Under the pieces are notes generated by a model. It did not search any database. It worked only from the letters and a program-made list of their open reading frames with translations, and had not been told where the DNA came from. Source: Acholoe squamosa (taxonomy: Eukaryota > Annelida > Polychaeta > Phyllodocida > Polynoidae). From it: a stretch of 64,000 nucleotides of DNA. How positions within the stretch are numbered: the stretch's first letter is position 1; the number at the start of each line of letters is the position of its first letter. Location: contig OX439039.1 of NCBI GenBank assembly GCA_949317995.1, positions 18,591,282 through 18,655,281 on the forward strand, read 5' to 3'. A program made the translations under genes and the position numbers. This document shows, piece by piece, positions 37,901 through 51,814 of the stretch.

Positions 37901-40180
37901 GGCGTCAAATGACCACATGCTTTTCACCACCTCTTGATGAGCACCCAACCAGCTGCTCTGTGAGCTGCTCTGTGAACTGCTCCATGAGCCTTTTGATCAA
38001 GCTCCATTAGGTCCATGAGCAAACCGTGGAAACACCACCCTGCCCATAGAGATCAGGGTAAAAATTGGCTGGAATGAGGGCTAACCACTGACCGCCTTTG
38101 GGCATTTGACTTCTGGCATTTGTCCTCTACTTCCTGACATTTCACATAAGGCTTGGACTGCAAACTTACCGCTTGCCTCTTTTTATCATCCTAGCCTTGT
38201 TGTAACAGACCACAATACCTTTTGCTGACAGTCTGTTGTCGTACTCCTAGTATGGATTCATCATAACAATCTCCATTCAATTGTTGCTAAACTGAGAAGC
38301 GGCCAGCTTGAGGCTGTCCTTTGTGAGCCCAAGTAGATACATGGCACTAGGTACACCGTCACAGCCTCTAACCACAAGCTATTATGGCCTGTTATGACAA
38401 GACTAGTGTGCCCTATTTTGAACCTAGTAATTTCCCCAAATCCTCCTGTCGTTGGTCACATTGGAGCCTGCCCAGGGTAAATACCACCTTGTGTTACCCA
38501 CCCCTACATACTCGTATTGTATCTGGGATGACCTCAATGACCCATCGTGTCCTCAGCTTTAACCTGCAAAGCCAGCGCCCTGTCATCAGGGTTGGTTGGG
38601 GCCCGGGTTGGAGCAGTCAGCAATCCTACATCAGATCCTATCGTCTTGTGCAATTCTCTGCCAATAGGCCAGCCTGAGACTTCATGGTGGAGAACTTATT
38701 CAGACATGGTCATGCTGCTGGTCCATATGAGGGCTTAGGAAGCACCAGCGGCATCTTGTGTATCGTAAAAACGAGTTAAGCTGAGGTTCTATACAAGGCC
38801 TTAGTGGTATGAGCTAAATCTTGCAAGTTTCTTTATTGTTTTGTTTTAACATCATGTTAAGAGTTTAGAATACATACCCTACGACGCAGCGTGCTTCAAC
38901 GGCATGGACACTTTTGGTGAAAGGAACTAATGGTGATTGGCATGTTAAGATTACCTACCTGGCCCATGTACGGAGGGAAAAAGGATGTAAGGCAAGGCCC
39001 TTGCCTCTTTATGAGATCCGGCCTGGACGAGTCTAGCTGATAGCATCTTGCTTAAGGACAACAGCAGCAACAATACAGAGGTCACTGTGATGACCTTACA
39101 GGAACAGCCCTCCAAACCCTACAAGGTCAATATTTTCTACACATCATCAATAAGGGGTTAGTGTCATGGCGTCACAGGCATGCTAACACAAAAGGGCTGA
39201 TACACTGCAAGGTTCACTGCATGATACACTAAAGCTATTCACCATTCCCTCATAAGTATAGTGTGACAAAAGGTTTATGTGAGTACAATGGACTCTGTAT
39301 GTGGATATCAAAGAGTTCAATATGATTATATACAACTTCCATTTCCTAGCTTATTCTTGGTACAAATGCAATGGTGAGATCTTGACCCCATAACCTGGGT
39401 TGCCCCTGGTTCAGGTCAGTATGCTGCCCTGTGTAACTGTAACTGTAGGAGGCTGAGGGACACAATCAGACACTGTTTGTGTGCAGTGTGCAAGCATTGC
39501 ACCCTATCACTACACACCACTGTAATCACACAGCACAGGCCACTACCACACTCAGCTGTCTCTCCCTCCTCCCTCAATGAACATTTAGTTCCCTGCCCTT
39601 CTCCTTCCCTCCATTCTACTCACTGTATAATCTCTTTACAATACCCGTCCTTCATTACTTTAGCCTTCATCGCTTTATAACGCAATCTTAAACTTTGTAT
39701 TATGGTATAACTGTTCTGATTTTGGTTTATCATATCTTCCCCTGTGATTTTTGTACAATGACACAGTAAATTCTTCAAAGTAATTTATCTTTAACTTTTA
39801 GCTTTTCCATAGTTCTAGTACTCCTTTCCTCATTAACCCCCTTTCTCACCCTCACCCCTTTCTTCAGGCTCCTCCCCTGGCGATCTCCTTCACTATACCT
39901 AATTACCTCTCCGTGGCAAGCACCCGATCTCAACCTAACCTTTGCTCCACATTGCCTTTATACCTGCCCTCCCATTCCTCCTATTGTATTCATTTCTCTT
40001 AAACATGAACCCAAATCCCTATACATGTCCCCATTTGCCTTTTCATGAAAAGCTCTCTTGATATCAACTGTGCTTTACCTTCCCCTTCTCTAAGGGTATT
40101 ATATCCATAGCCATACGCCACCAAGTCTCCTCCATTGCAGCTATTAAAGCCTTCCCAAACCCTCTCAATCCGTGATCCAG
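28954..40180. other. Host noncoding stretch
   Basis: About 11 kb without a supported gene. Isolated splice-like blocks occur, such as 38,170-38,224 on the minus strand (55 nt before a GCAAGCG|GTAAGTTTG donor). G and GT runs at 33,808-33,839, a C run at 35,211-35,220 and an A run near 36,826-36,838 are simple sequence. Confidence 0.4.
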
Positions 40181-40211
40181 ACATGATGCCCTGGCCAGGC
40201 CCCTCCGGGCT
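40181..40211 (+). CDS. Possible 31-nt exon
   Basis: Pyrimidine-rich acceptor (CTCAATCCGTGATCCAG) and a strong GCT|GTAAGTGG donor; reads HDALARPLRA, phase 2 to 0. Exit phase fits the next block at 40,613. Confidence 0.25.
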
Positions 40212-40612
40212 GTAAGTGGCGCCCTGCTGCCGCCCTTCTGTAACGTGTTGACTTAGCAGGGCGCCACACTCCAGTCAATGTGTGCACCGAGGTGTCGGGG
40301 GTGGAGCAATGGGTGTGGTTGTGGGTGGTTTGCAAATAGGAGGGTTTTATTGTTGGGTTATGTGTGGGACTTTGCATGTAGCAGGGCCATATCATTGTAA
40401 ATTCTGTCCACATCTAAACAGGTGAATTAATTCAATGAGAGTAGTTTCACAATCGTAAGCTAGAAGATAATTTAGTTTGCCTATACGCCAATGTGCTGAT
40501 TGGGGCAAGGGTGACTAGATGCAGAGAGAGTTTTCTTGAATTTGGTAGATGTACTGAAATGTCACTGTTGGTGGCTGGGTGGAAAGAATGTGCTATGCGT
40601 TTGTGTGTGCAG

Positions 40613-40767
40613 GGACGTGAGGCACGTCCGGGCTGCAGTGGCCAGTGCCTGCTGCAGAGCCCCTATTCAATACACTACTTAATTGTACTTCTCTCCACCC
40701 CTTCATTCATAACCTGCATGCAATGGATATATGACCACTCGAATACCTTAAAACTGACTCAATTGAG
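40613..40767 (+). CDS. Possible exon, 155 nt, unknown protein
   Basis: Acceptor GTTTGTGTGTGCAG and donor TTGAG|GTGAAC bound a block open in phase 0 to 2, reading GREARPGCSGQCLLQSPYSI then a hydrophobic stretch (HYLIVLLSTPSF). Phase-compatible with the 31-nt block upstream. Composition is not strongly coding-like. Confidence 0.25.
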
Positions 40768-43700
40768 GTGAACATCATATCAGATTCTCTGAAATCCATG
40801 CGGAATGAATAGCAATGCAAGAGCTGAAGACTTCCACTTCGTATCACGAAATGGTATGCGTGGTTGAAAACTTGGGTTGGGTTTGCACCGTTCCACTTGG
40901 CTCAAATGTGAACTCGCAAACAAAAATCAATTGCAACCAAAGCCATTCTTATCGAAAACCATTGATCTGGCAGTCAAAATAGACGTACCGACAAATTGCA
41001 ATTTGGCTCTTCTCTTTCAATATTAGATCCTCTTGTGAGAGAACATCTTTCAAAAAGCCCGGACATAGAAGCAGAAACACATCACTAAAATTACAGTCTA
41101 GATATACGGTATCTTTGCAATTAGCAAGCTAGCAGGTTCACCTCATAGCCAAACCTAGTCAATAAAACCTGTAGGTGTAGACCCAACACACAGACCCACT
41201 GTCCTACCTAGATGCAGCCTTCCCAAATGGGCCTCCCCTGGGGGCTCTAAACATTCTGTGTTGCTATGGTGATAAGGCCGACAGGCAGCCAACCAAGCTG
41301 AAAAAATAGTCCCCCTAGGCGGCATCTCACCACTCAAACGTGCACAGCGTTATTTGTTTCTTTAACTCGTTACAAATTACCTAAAACAAAGAGTAGGGCA
41401 GGCCCCAAGCAGTAGGCCACCTATTTTAGACGTCCAGTGAATATGTCATGTGAGAAGTGGTGTCTTGGGATGCGCAATGGACATGGGGAGTGGGGAGATA
41501 TCATTGTGGGTCCAGGGGGAGAAATCTGAAAGACCATTAGGAAGAGACAAAGACAGAGGAGCTAGCTAAGGGCAAACATATAGAGACAGTGATGGAGGGA
41601 GATGTAGGGATTAAAGGAGAAAGGAGTAAAGGAGGAGCTACAGAGGGAAGGCAACTGTTGAGATAATAAAGAGGGGCAGACACAGAAAGGAATAGAGACA
41701 TGCAACTCAATCAGGCAGATAGTTAATCAAGCAAACAGACGGACGAACAGGTAGTTAGGCAGGCAGAACGATTGAGATTTAGGGAATAGTTTAGGTTTTT
41801 TTGGGGATACCTAAGGGGAAATTATTGCTTACAATAAAACAAGCTTCAAAGGCCCCATCCTACAATGTGGCCGTTGTTTATGCCCTGCACGCCCAGCAGC
41901 GCCGTGCAGTGGCCGCAACCCAAACTCCCTGGCCGGCTCACATGAATTCCTGCATCTAGACAGCAATAAAAAGCAAACCCTTTATTGATCAATTTGAAAC
42001 AGGACACTGGAGGCAGTGGTCGTAATTCCTGGCTTTATTGCATTTTGTTATCTGGCCACGACTGAAATGTGATCTCCCCGAGCTCCCTTTGTCGTGTCCA
42101 TTATTCTTCATTTCCATGAGGGAAGTGACATACAGTTTTCCCGGACCATGGCCTAGCTATCACCGGTGATTTCAAAGAACAAGACCCCCAACCATGCTGT
42201 CCAAATGCTGAAGATGCACCTCCAACCCTGCCTCGTGATTTTTTTTTATCATATCATCTGATGAATAATTCTCGTGATAGCAAAAAAAGCATTGGCGATT
42301 AACTCTCTAACATAGCATTTGTCTTTATGATGATCACCTGGGCTTGAATATAGGTGACAAGCCGTTGCCATCTATTAAATGTACATAAAATTATGTAAAG
42401 AACAGAACTCACAGAGTACCTGAAAGACTCTGACACCCTTAAAGGATTGAAGTCAGTAATATAAATGGCTGCTCTTTACAGCAGATCTCTGAGTGACAAC
42501 AAAAGAGGTTGTTCTTTTCCCAACTCAAAGGTCTCTGATTAAGTATTCAAACATTGTCCTTTAGAAGGTGTCACTACAAAACGGAGTTAGGGATAGCCTG
42601 CGGGTGTAGGAAGGGGCGTGGGCGTCAGGGTGATAGCTGACAGAGGCTGGGGGCAGGTAAATAAGAGATAAAGGTGAGACACTTAACCCTCTTAGGGTGG
42701 CTTGATACATACAAGGGCGAGTTAATCGTTGGCACTGTGGCGGCCAATCATATCGACCCCTAGAGGAATCACCTTGGTTCCCTGAGGCAGCCCTGGTGGT
42801 TTACTCACCATCTGGAGATGTATACAGGCACTAAGGCGACCAAAGGGTAAAGTACATTAGAGCTCACATCAGTCGTTTCAGTGGTGCCTTCAAATGGTTA
42901 TAAACTTCAGGTGAGAGATACAGGTGGTCTGTTTGTGTGTAGGTGTCATGTATATTACCACCTCCTACCTCTACTTAAACTTGTTTTACACCTTAAGGTT
43001 CCCACGCACTGATGTTTCTGCTGCAGGGTGAGGTAGGAGCTACGTGATGGCTAACTCCTTCAGGAGAGCATGATGCCTCAATACTCTATGCATCTTTCAT
43101 GTGATGATGCATGAATACAGCCCTCAAATGTACCCAAACTCTAGTGAATTTCATCATTTTTGCACTGCGGATAGGCTACTTGAAGAGATGACATGGCTTA
43201 TTGTTTACGGCTTCGGCTGCTTGGCTAACAGCCCAGCATGGTTTGCCCATACGGCTCTAACCCCACGAGTCTTAAACGTACGCAACGCCATAATAAGGAC
43301 GATTTACGTCGGTAGTTGAACCCCAGGGACTGAGGCATGTTTCAATATATGTGACAGGATCTGCGAAAAGGGCCCTTAGCGCACGGTGCATTAAAATCCC
43401 TGTTCCCAGTACATGTCACACATACCCACATCTTATCCACACCCAGCTTGTTCTACTGCTGTACCCATGCATATGGCCCTAGTCCCAAGTGACTTATAGA
43501 GCCATAAGAGACAGTCCACACCCTTACACACATCCTCCTAAGGGCCTTATTCACCATCTCCCTCCTCAGCGCCGGAGATGAAGATCTCTTCCCCTCCACG
43601 ATCCGCTTACACCAACACCAATAAGATAAGGATCCGATCCCTCCCTACCAGCATCCTCCCCCAACTCGGAGCTTGGGAGCAGGAAAATAAGATGTAATCT

Positions 43701-44599
43701 TATTATCATCCATTGAGGACGTCTTTAGCCTGTGTGGCCGGCCGCCGAGTGTTTGCCTGCCGACCACAAGAGGGGCCATGAGCTGGTCTGTGAGCTGGTC
43801 TGTGAGCTAGCCCTGCTCACGGTTACCTCCAATAGGTAGGAGAGGGTCCTGATGCGACATTGCCAACGTGGTTCCAATGGGATGCCTGTCAGAGTGTCGT
43901 TTATATAATGAGGCTATGAGGCTTAAAACAAAAAATGTTTTGTTAGACCATAATATATACAACAATTGCTGATATATTCCAATCCCTTCCAGAAAAAAAA
44001 TAAAAGTAAAGCCTATTAAATGATAAATCCCATTGTGCTCTTTATTGTGGTACAATGTATACAGTGTACATGTTGGATGACTGTTACCCCATAGGACAGT
44101 GTACAGACAGCGACCAGTTAGTTGAACATGTCACTCCCTAGGCCCTATGTAATAGAGCCATGCCGTGAGCTACTCCATGTTAGTTGGTGACCTGCTCATG
44201 AAGCCATTTACACTGAGAACAGCGTATAAACGGCTAAAGGCTGAGCCGCTCATAAGGTGCACCTGACACAGCACGGGTGAACCACTCATTGACCCTTAAA
44301 TAGTGTGTATGAGATGATATCTCAAGAGTTATCGTCAGTACCAGTGAGTAGCTCACGCTCACAGTGTTGATGTACCATGCCGACCAATCCAGAGTATAGC
44401 AGCCCTTTAAATCATTGTGATGAGGCACAAATACAACAGTGTCATGTGTGTTATGTGCAGCGCGGTAGAGGCATTTAGCGACGGGTAGGTAGCCTCCAGG
44501 GTATGAGAGGCAGGGAACAAAGAATGCAGGATAGTTCGTTGAGTTATAGAGCAATAGATGCAGAGGTGCAAGAATTGGGCACAGGGGAGACGGGGTAAA

Positions 44600-44608
44600 A
44601 GAGAGAGG

Positions 44609-44666
<58 letters not shown>

Positions 44667-44712
44667 CAGAGAGAGAGAGACAGAGAGAGAGACAGAGAGA
44701 CAGAGAGAGCAA
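44600..44712. repeat. GA microsatellite
   Basis: Imperfect GA/GACA run; four long ORFs here are repeat artefacts. Confidence 0.95.
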
Positions 44713-45892
44713 AGAGGAGATAGAGCGAGGGCGAGTACAGTGAGAGGTGGGGTGGAGAGAAAAGAGAGAGCCAGGGCCAAAAACAGAGACATACAGAGAC
44801 AGAGTGAGACAGGGCGAAGAGGGGTGTACAGTGCATGGAGAGATAGAAATAAACTATTGCACTGACCGTGCACGATACTGGCTATTGACCACTAACTATG
44901 GAGTCAGAGTGATGTGAGGCTGTGTCAGCAGCTCCTACTGCTACATGTATACACAGGGAAATCACTATGTGCAAACACTCCCCCACAGACTACTGCCGCA
45001 CATAGTCTACTAGGCTAAAGGCACCCTGAGTCGGACAGACAACCAAAGGAGTTTTGTATTAGTGTGGATTCCCTAGTGTAATATGTCATATGCATTGATA
45101 GAATGTTTGATATACAGTGACCCACTGTGTCTGCATCAATTAGATAACATAGTGTCCAACTGTAGGGTCATCTCTGGCATGGCCTGTCCGACTTAGGGTG
45201 CAATTTGATGTTTTTAAGAGAACATATATACAGTTCATTTATTGAGATGTATTGGAGAGATTTATCAAAATTTCTTCATGGATTTTGCCGACCAAGTATT
45301 ATATATCAACTGGTGCCATGAAAAGTGTTATTCATAAAATCTTAAGGTTCAACATTGGGCCACCAAATATGATCACCTCTCAAATTAATGGCCAGGAGCG
45401 TCCGAAACGGGTGCCTCTGCCCTACTGCTTCTACACACAGGACCTATACTATCACTACTCCAACAGCGCTCGGTCATGCCCGCTAATCGGCATTATAAGC
45501 GATTTTTAGAGGGGGGGGATTTCCGAAGTGGTATCCCTTCTTTTCCTTAAATCAGACTTGTACTTGTACTTGAAATGATTAAGCAAACAGAAACACGGTC
45601 CCACATATCTCAGAGGCTCGTCAAGCAATATCAAGCCAAATATAGCACAATGTAGAAGAAAGCAGCTCATGAAAAGGGGGAGGCTGGATGAAAGTGTGCC
45701 CCCGATACCATTAAGAACCTAAAGGCATGGTCGCCATATTTATGTTCTATATCCGTACGGCGTGTTGAGTGGGTCTATAGCCGTGTTTGGCCGGCGGCCT
45801 CCCGACCGGCCATTAAGGGCTATTATCTGGTACTGCTCCAACCCCGCCCTGAGCTGCTCTCCACGTTGCTCTGATTCCTCAGGACCTACCAC

Positions 45893-45999
45893 CCTCTCTG
45901 TCTGTCCCTGTCTTTGTCTCTCTGTCTCTTTGTCTGTGTCTGTGTCTGTGTCTGTCTGTCTGTCTGTCTCTCTATCCTCTCTGTCGCTCTGTCTGTCTG

Positions 46000-46070
<71 letters not shown>

Positions 46071-46125
46071 CTGTCTATCTTTCTATCTTTCTCTTTCACT
46101 CTATCTCTGTCTCTCCTCCTCTTCT
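45893..46125. repeat. CTGT and CT microsatellite
   Basis: TCTG-rich part followed by about 30 CT units and a decaying tail. Confidence 0.95.
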
Positions 46126-48524
46126 CTCTACGCCTATGACATATGGACCACCGTCAAACAAAGTAGAGTTTCTGCGACTTGCTTGGTAAACTGGGTAGTA
46201 GTACAGGGATTTGGGGGTTTGGCCATGGCAAAATGGCGCCTGCATGCCTGTGTGCAAACATGTGTGGTGGCATAGAGAATTCTGTATTATATATTAAGGT
46301 GGTATTGGGGATGTCGAAGCAAGGCGGGTAGCAAAATCAAGGAGCAAAAAGGTAATGTAGGTTGGGGGCCCTGTACAGTCCCAATGATTTCATGTACAGG
46401 TATTGGTATAGCAAGAGGGTGAGCTGGATATCATATACGGGAAACTACTGAGTGAGCGAAAATGATGCCCTCACGGGACCGTATGTAGAAGGGTCTATGT
46501 ATATTGATCAACGATCGGAGCTGATTTATGGTATTTGGAAACAATATCTATTTGTGGGAATTCTGTAGGCAATGGAGTTCACAGTGTTAACGTCTAGTGA
46601 TGCGGCACTGCTGTTTTTGACCTGGAAGAAGCCATGATGTCCTGACCGTAGGGCGCGGGTGGGGGCGGGAAAGTCATGGTAGCCTTTTTTGGTGCATGTT
46701 TAGATGGGCACAGCGTGTAGGGGACAGTGCACACAGACCTGCAGACAGGAAGTGGGGAATGCAACAACCCTTTAGAGGAACATGACCTCTAAATGTTCCT
46801 TGTCCATTAACTGATATTCTTTTTACTCGTTCACCACAGCTAAATCATAATCGGTTCATCCTGCAGATACCTAAGTGGTATATATCGACCCTGTGAGCTT
46901 GGACTGATGCAGGGATGCAGCATGGTAGAGTTACTCTCCATGGTTGCATTATAAAGAGAACTATATGGTTGCATTATAATGAGAACTATGGACCCCTAAA
47001 CAGTTAAAGGACAACGTGCACACAGAGAGTGGGGACTGTAGGGGACTCCTGGCTCCTCCAGATAAGGCGACAATCGTCCCTTCATCTCCGGCTGGTGCCG
47101 TTTTCTGCCTCCTCCAGGCCGCGCACGCGCACTGCACGCTCCCGGTGCATGTGATGGAATGCCGGATGCGTGGTTGGGTGGAGGAGGTTGTTGGTGGGGT
47201 GAGGGGAAGTGGGTGATTTGTGTTCTACTGAGGGTGATGGGAAAAGTGTTTCTGGTACCATGGTTTCAAGTGAAATCACTGGATTTCAGAGTGGATAGGC
47301 CTGATTTTTGTCTTCTGTCTTTCTGAATAAGTGTATAGGTTGTCCCTGCAGACATAGCTGTCCTCTCCCTCATTTGAAAGAGAATATGAAATAGACTTTT
47401 CCCAAAGTGTTCCCTGAAACAAACATGGCCATATAGAGATCCACCTAATGGTGATGAGTTTAGGGCCTGTGTTAAGGGAACTGTTGTATCCACTGAGAAG
47501 GACTGGGGTAGGTTATAGTAGGGGCCTTTTTAAGCGGTGGAGTTTAGAGGTTAAATCTGGCTAAGTTCTGGGATTTAGGGATACCAAAGCTCATTATTTG
47601 ATCTGTTCAGATAGGCGTCCTGGTCTAACTTTTGTTCTGACTAATAGTACAAAACAGGAGCATGGGCAGTGATGCACAACACAGAGTAGGCCATGGTCTG
47701 TGCTCATGTAATTGATATGGTTGTTCCTGATAATTGTCAGGAGTGCTCTAGACGAACCATTTAGAGTTACGGAATAGGCTGCTCATTCATTGCAACACAA
47801 ATAATAGTAGAACCAGAGAGGATTCGAAAATGCGTTAAATCTGAAAATATACCGACATTTTGGTATGATGTATATTCCATTTAGAATAGATGACATAGAA
47901 AGAGCTGGAAATAGCAAGAGAAAACTGAAACTGATTCGCCATAAAGCTTGTGGGCGTTTGACAGTATTCTAGAGGAACTGGAGTTTACATCTGAAGTAAA
48001 GGACATTGAGTATGATATGGCGTTGAGAGGCAATTACCAAATCTAAACGTTTCTGTCAAAATCTGTGCCAAAAGTCAGGGTGTACAGGTTATACATTTGG
48101 CAGTCATCCAGGATTCTTAGTACCTAGAATCCTATTGATAGGTAGTCTACCTGAGCACTCGATATGTGTCACAGTGCTAAAGATCTCAACTTTGTATATG
48201 CCGCCCTAGACTGTCCCAAATGGATGTATGGGACATGATATTATACCATTAGTACAGGAGGGGTCCAGATCTTTCTAATAGTTTAATATTGAAATTGATT
48301 CAATTATTCAAAATGCCTATTTGGATAGTGAAAATATTGCTAACACTCACTTTTCTCTAGGACCTGGAACGGTTTTTCCTGGTAGGACTAAGGTGTAACT
48401 AGCTTATCATTATAGGCCACCACTATTGAACTCCTATCAAAGCATAGACCAAACACTCATTATCAACATCTGAACTGATTCATAGCAATATATTTATTAC
48501 CCGATTTTCGGGCAAGGGGCCTAT

Positions 48525-49455
48525 TTGAAGTGATATTTGCACACACACAAAAAAACGTACCTAAGAAAACTTAGCCAAAGTGACTTATTATTCTTACTTA
48601 GTACTTATGACTAACAAATGACCAAGGAGGTCTAAGGTTTCTTAGTCATATTGACTACCCAAATCAGTTTCACTCTCCAAGCACTATCTTGAACAGGGTA
48701 TCTGCTGGGAGTTTCAGGCAAGCTAACATATCTTAGTCACTTTCACTAAGAGATCTTAGTAATTTTGACCAAGGTCTGTTAGTAGATTTGACTAAGGGAT
48801 AGACACATGGTGTTACCTTTACACACCAGATGGCAGTATGGTTTTAAACAGGATTTTTCTTGTGGGTGGGTACAATAAATAGTTCCATGGATGTCAAAAT
48901 TATGATGATTTTTCAGAAACTACATGTATTTGAGGCTTTAAAAATTCAATCTAGCATTACACTTGGCAAAATGTACCAAATAGGTTGATGCCTTGCCAAA
49001 TGAAATAGGTAGTCAGAAAGGAACACCTATTCTGTGGCAATCTAGATAAATACAATATCCACATTTGAATTTGCTTCTTTGTTGGAAACCCAGAGTAATT
49101 AGGCTCAGGGGTTCTAAATGAATATGGTGTGAGGCATTTCAAATGCTTCCTCAATTAGGAGACTCTAATCTGTCAGGTGTGAATCCTACATAGAGCTTAA
49201 CACAGTCACTAGTTGAATTGAAGTAAAAATATTAAGTAGTGTACTTAGTCAAAACAACCAAGGAATCCTAGTCAAGATCAGGCAAGCCAAGGCAATTTGG
49301 TCACTTTGTCTAATGGTTAGTCATATTCGACTAAGAAAAAGAGGGACATTTAAAGACGGCGTTTTGACTAACTATTGCTAGAAGGGAAAAAGATTTGACT
49401 CATATATGACTAACATTTGGAACTTATTTTTCTCTGTGCACATATTTATGTCCAT
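48525..49455. mobile_element. Possible degenerate element with TTAGTCA/TGACTAA motif cluster
   Basis: The phrases TTAGTCA, TGACTAA and CTTAGTC recur many times in both orientations. The ends (GATATTTGCACACACACAAA on the left and TTTTCTCTGTGCACATATTT on the right) resemble each other as loose inverted repeats. No ORF is associated. Confidence 0.4.
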
Positions 49456-49868
49456 GAGACATTGTTGGAGCCATGGGACTTGTTAGAAGATCTAGTGTAT
49501 TAATGGCATATGTATGCAGTAGGGGTCAGCACCTCCTTACCCCTGATCAAAAGGAGAAAGCTGATTGCTTATAAGTACATTTGACCTGAGGGTTTTTGAT
49601 AAAAAATGATAACATATCAACCAAACAAGATAGAAATAAACAGATTACAAATCTTGATTGTGCTAGATTTCAGCTACTCCACTCAATTCTTACTATGCAT
49701 TCAGTGAATTATTCATAATTACGATATCCTAGCTACTATTGATATGGGGGCATTATCAGCACGCCAATATTCGCCGACCATCAGGGGGCCTCTATGGTCC
49801 CACAAGGCAGCTCACTGCACCCTAAAACAGGCAAACGTCAACAAGTCACACAGGTCAATATTAGCACT

Positions 49869-50230
49869 GAAGGGTGTTGCTCCTATTGTAAAAAGAGCTG
49901 TGAGTATGTGCCCTCTTTTCTAAACAAGTTGTGCACTGCTTCACCTAAGTACTTGCACTCACCACATTAGTCTGAAAAGTCACCTGCCTTGTTTAAAATA
50001 GAGAGAGCTGCACTACCAGGTACCTACTCATGTCACACGCTCTATAGTTTATTATACTGACTGACTTATCCCAACTAGGTACCTACTCAAATCCCCCTTT
50101 TTTAGCACCGTACTTGAATGACCACTTGTGAGCAACAAAAGGGACAAGTCATAGGTACATGAAAAGAAAGGACTGGAAACAAGGGCATTTTTAGCCAGCT
50201 CTTCCTTTTACTATAGGAGCAACACCCTCC
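49869..50230 (-). mobile_element. 362-bp inverted-repeat MITE, copy 1 (reverse)
   Basis: Full-length copy in the opposite orientation to the other three. Termini are GAAGGGTGTTGCTCCTATTG and its partner ending GGAGCAACACCCTCC, about 30 bp of inverted repeat. Internal ORFs are not conserved. Confidence 0.9.
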
Positions 50231-51546
50231 CGAATATCCATCATTGCACTGCAGATGTCTAAGGGATACTATGTAGGCCTGCATTATGTTTGAGTCACAA
50301 GGGAATTTCTTGCATACTTAGAGGCGTAGGAAGCAAATCTCCATTCAGGGGGCCCCCCAGCCACTGTGAATTATCGGCTTGAGCACGCTGGTCTTGATGC
50401 ATGGGATTTACATAAAAGATTATTCCTTGATGACTTATCTTGATTCAATACTGCCATCTTAATGACATATATTTGTCTAATTTTGTATATGTTATATTGA
50501 AGCTTGAAACATTTCTTTGGGGGGGGGGGCAGACATATTCAGGCCCCACCTCCTTCTGTGATTGGGGCGGGGGACGGGCGGGGCCCCCTCCCCCCCTTTT
50601 CCTACGCCCTTGACACTGGTAGTAAATGGATTGTGAGCGTTTTCAAACTGTAACCCTTAACCTCTTTGGCAGAAAAACTGAAATCTCCTTTAATACTCAA
50701 GCAGCTGATACGATCAGCATAGATCCTATGTGCAGGGCCAATTGGATATGAGAAGTCTAGATAATCCTAGCTGTAACTATTGCTAAGGTGAAGAATTATC
50801 AATACAATGACTAATATTGGTTAGGACTACGTACAAACACGGTAAAGGTACCCGAGAGCTTACAACGAGGATACCACAGCTCCTTGCTTCAACATCAACA
50901 TGTAATTTAGTCTAAATGTAGACATTATGGCGATTGGCCCGAATTATTGATACATTTCCAACACATTGGGTCATACATTATCGGCTATAACTTAGATAAG
51001 CCTTTTCCCCCGCCATCCCGACCTCCCTTGCTCCCCTTTCCACCGATAAAACCTCACTCCGGATACCGCCAATCGACGACCTGAAATTAGCTCCGTTCGA
51101 TTCCCCAATGTCGACGTTTGAGCGGGCATGCGCATTTACGTCTCACTAAGATGAATACGTCGCCGACGTAGTGCTATAAATTTGTTGTTATGACGTGGTA
51201 ACCCTCCTTCCTCTAACCCCAAGAAGCATCCATCTACCCTCTGGTCCTTGTACTAAAGGCCAGATTCCACCTAACCTTTGCCGACTTCTATAACACGATG
51301 TATTGTAATACACCCACAATCATGAAGGAGGCATACACATGCTATTATAATTTGAGTCTTTGAGTCCTAAGTCTAAAAGTTGATATTCGATGATTAGATT
51401 ATCTTGTCGTCTACCATTTGTCACCAGTACACTCAAATGAAGCCACTTCAAGTCGGGTTTATGGTACACCTACAGGCAACCTTACATTGCACAACCGTTA
51501 TGCACGTAGCACTGTACTTGATGCAGCCGTTTGCATGATGAAGACA
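50231..51546. other. Host noncoding stretch with a CpG patch
   Basis: A G and C homopolymer-rich patch lies at 50,518-50,600. CpGs cluster at 51,050-51,180 around GGGCATGCGCATT, an NRF1-like site. No gene seen. Confidence 0.35.
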
Positions 51547-51790
51547 GTGTGGTGTTTCACAAGATGGCAATATTTACAACTGGTTATAACTAGATGTGAT
51601 AGCAGTTTTAAGATTGGTTTTAGGCTTACACTAGCAGGTGTTTCTACAAAGGCCACTACTATATTCTAATATATTTCTTAATATGTCCTGACCAAGATAG
51701 AAGTGGTTGTAACTTTACAATAGTCATAATATGGTTATAGAAATGGCTATTCTATGACCATTATTATCTTTGGCTTGTGAAACACCACAC
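51547..51790. mobile_element. 244-bp inverted-repeat element A
   Basis: Perfect 17-bp terminal inverted repeats (GTGTGGTGTTTCACAAG and CTTGTGAAACACCACAC). A CAG duplication flanks the element if TGTGGTG is taken as the terminus. Confidence 0.85.
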
Positions 51791-51814
51791 AGCTTAAAGA
51801 TGTTCTCCTCTGCT

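Larger units (their letters stand above)
40768..48520. other. Host noncoding stretch
   Basis: No supported gene. A 22-nt block at about 42,807-42,828 (minus strand, CCCTTTGGTCGCCTTAG acceptor and GATG|GTGAGTAAA donor) is the best splice-like signal. Short direct duplications lie at 46,938-46,989 (25-bp unit ATGGTTGCATTATAAAGAGA...) and 43,782-43,807. A Cys-rich exon-like patch behind CTGCCTCCTCCAG starts at 47,120. Confidence 0.35.

Noticed and set aside
39350-39415. Block between a CCATTTCCTAG acceptor and a TTCAG|GTCAGT donor
   Set aside because: Splice sites look good but every frame contains a stop.
44234-46139. ORFs of 100-200 codons through GA and CT repeats
   Set aside because: Simple-sequence artefacts with open frames on both strands.
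51085-51110. tRNA-like GTTCGATTC
   Set aside because: No T-stem pairing on either side.
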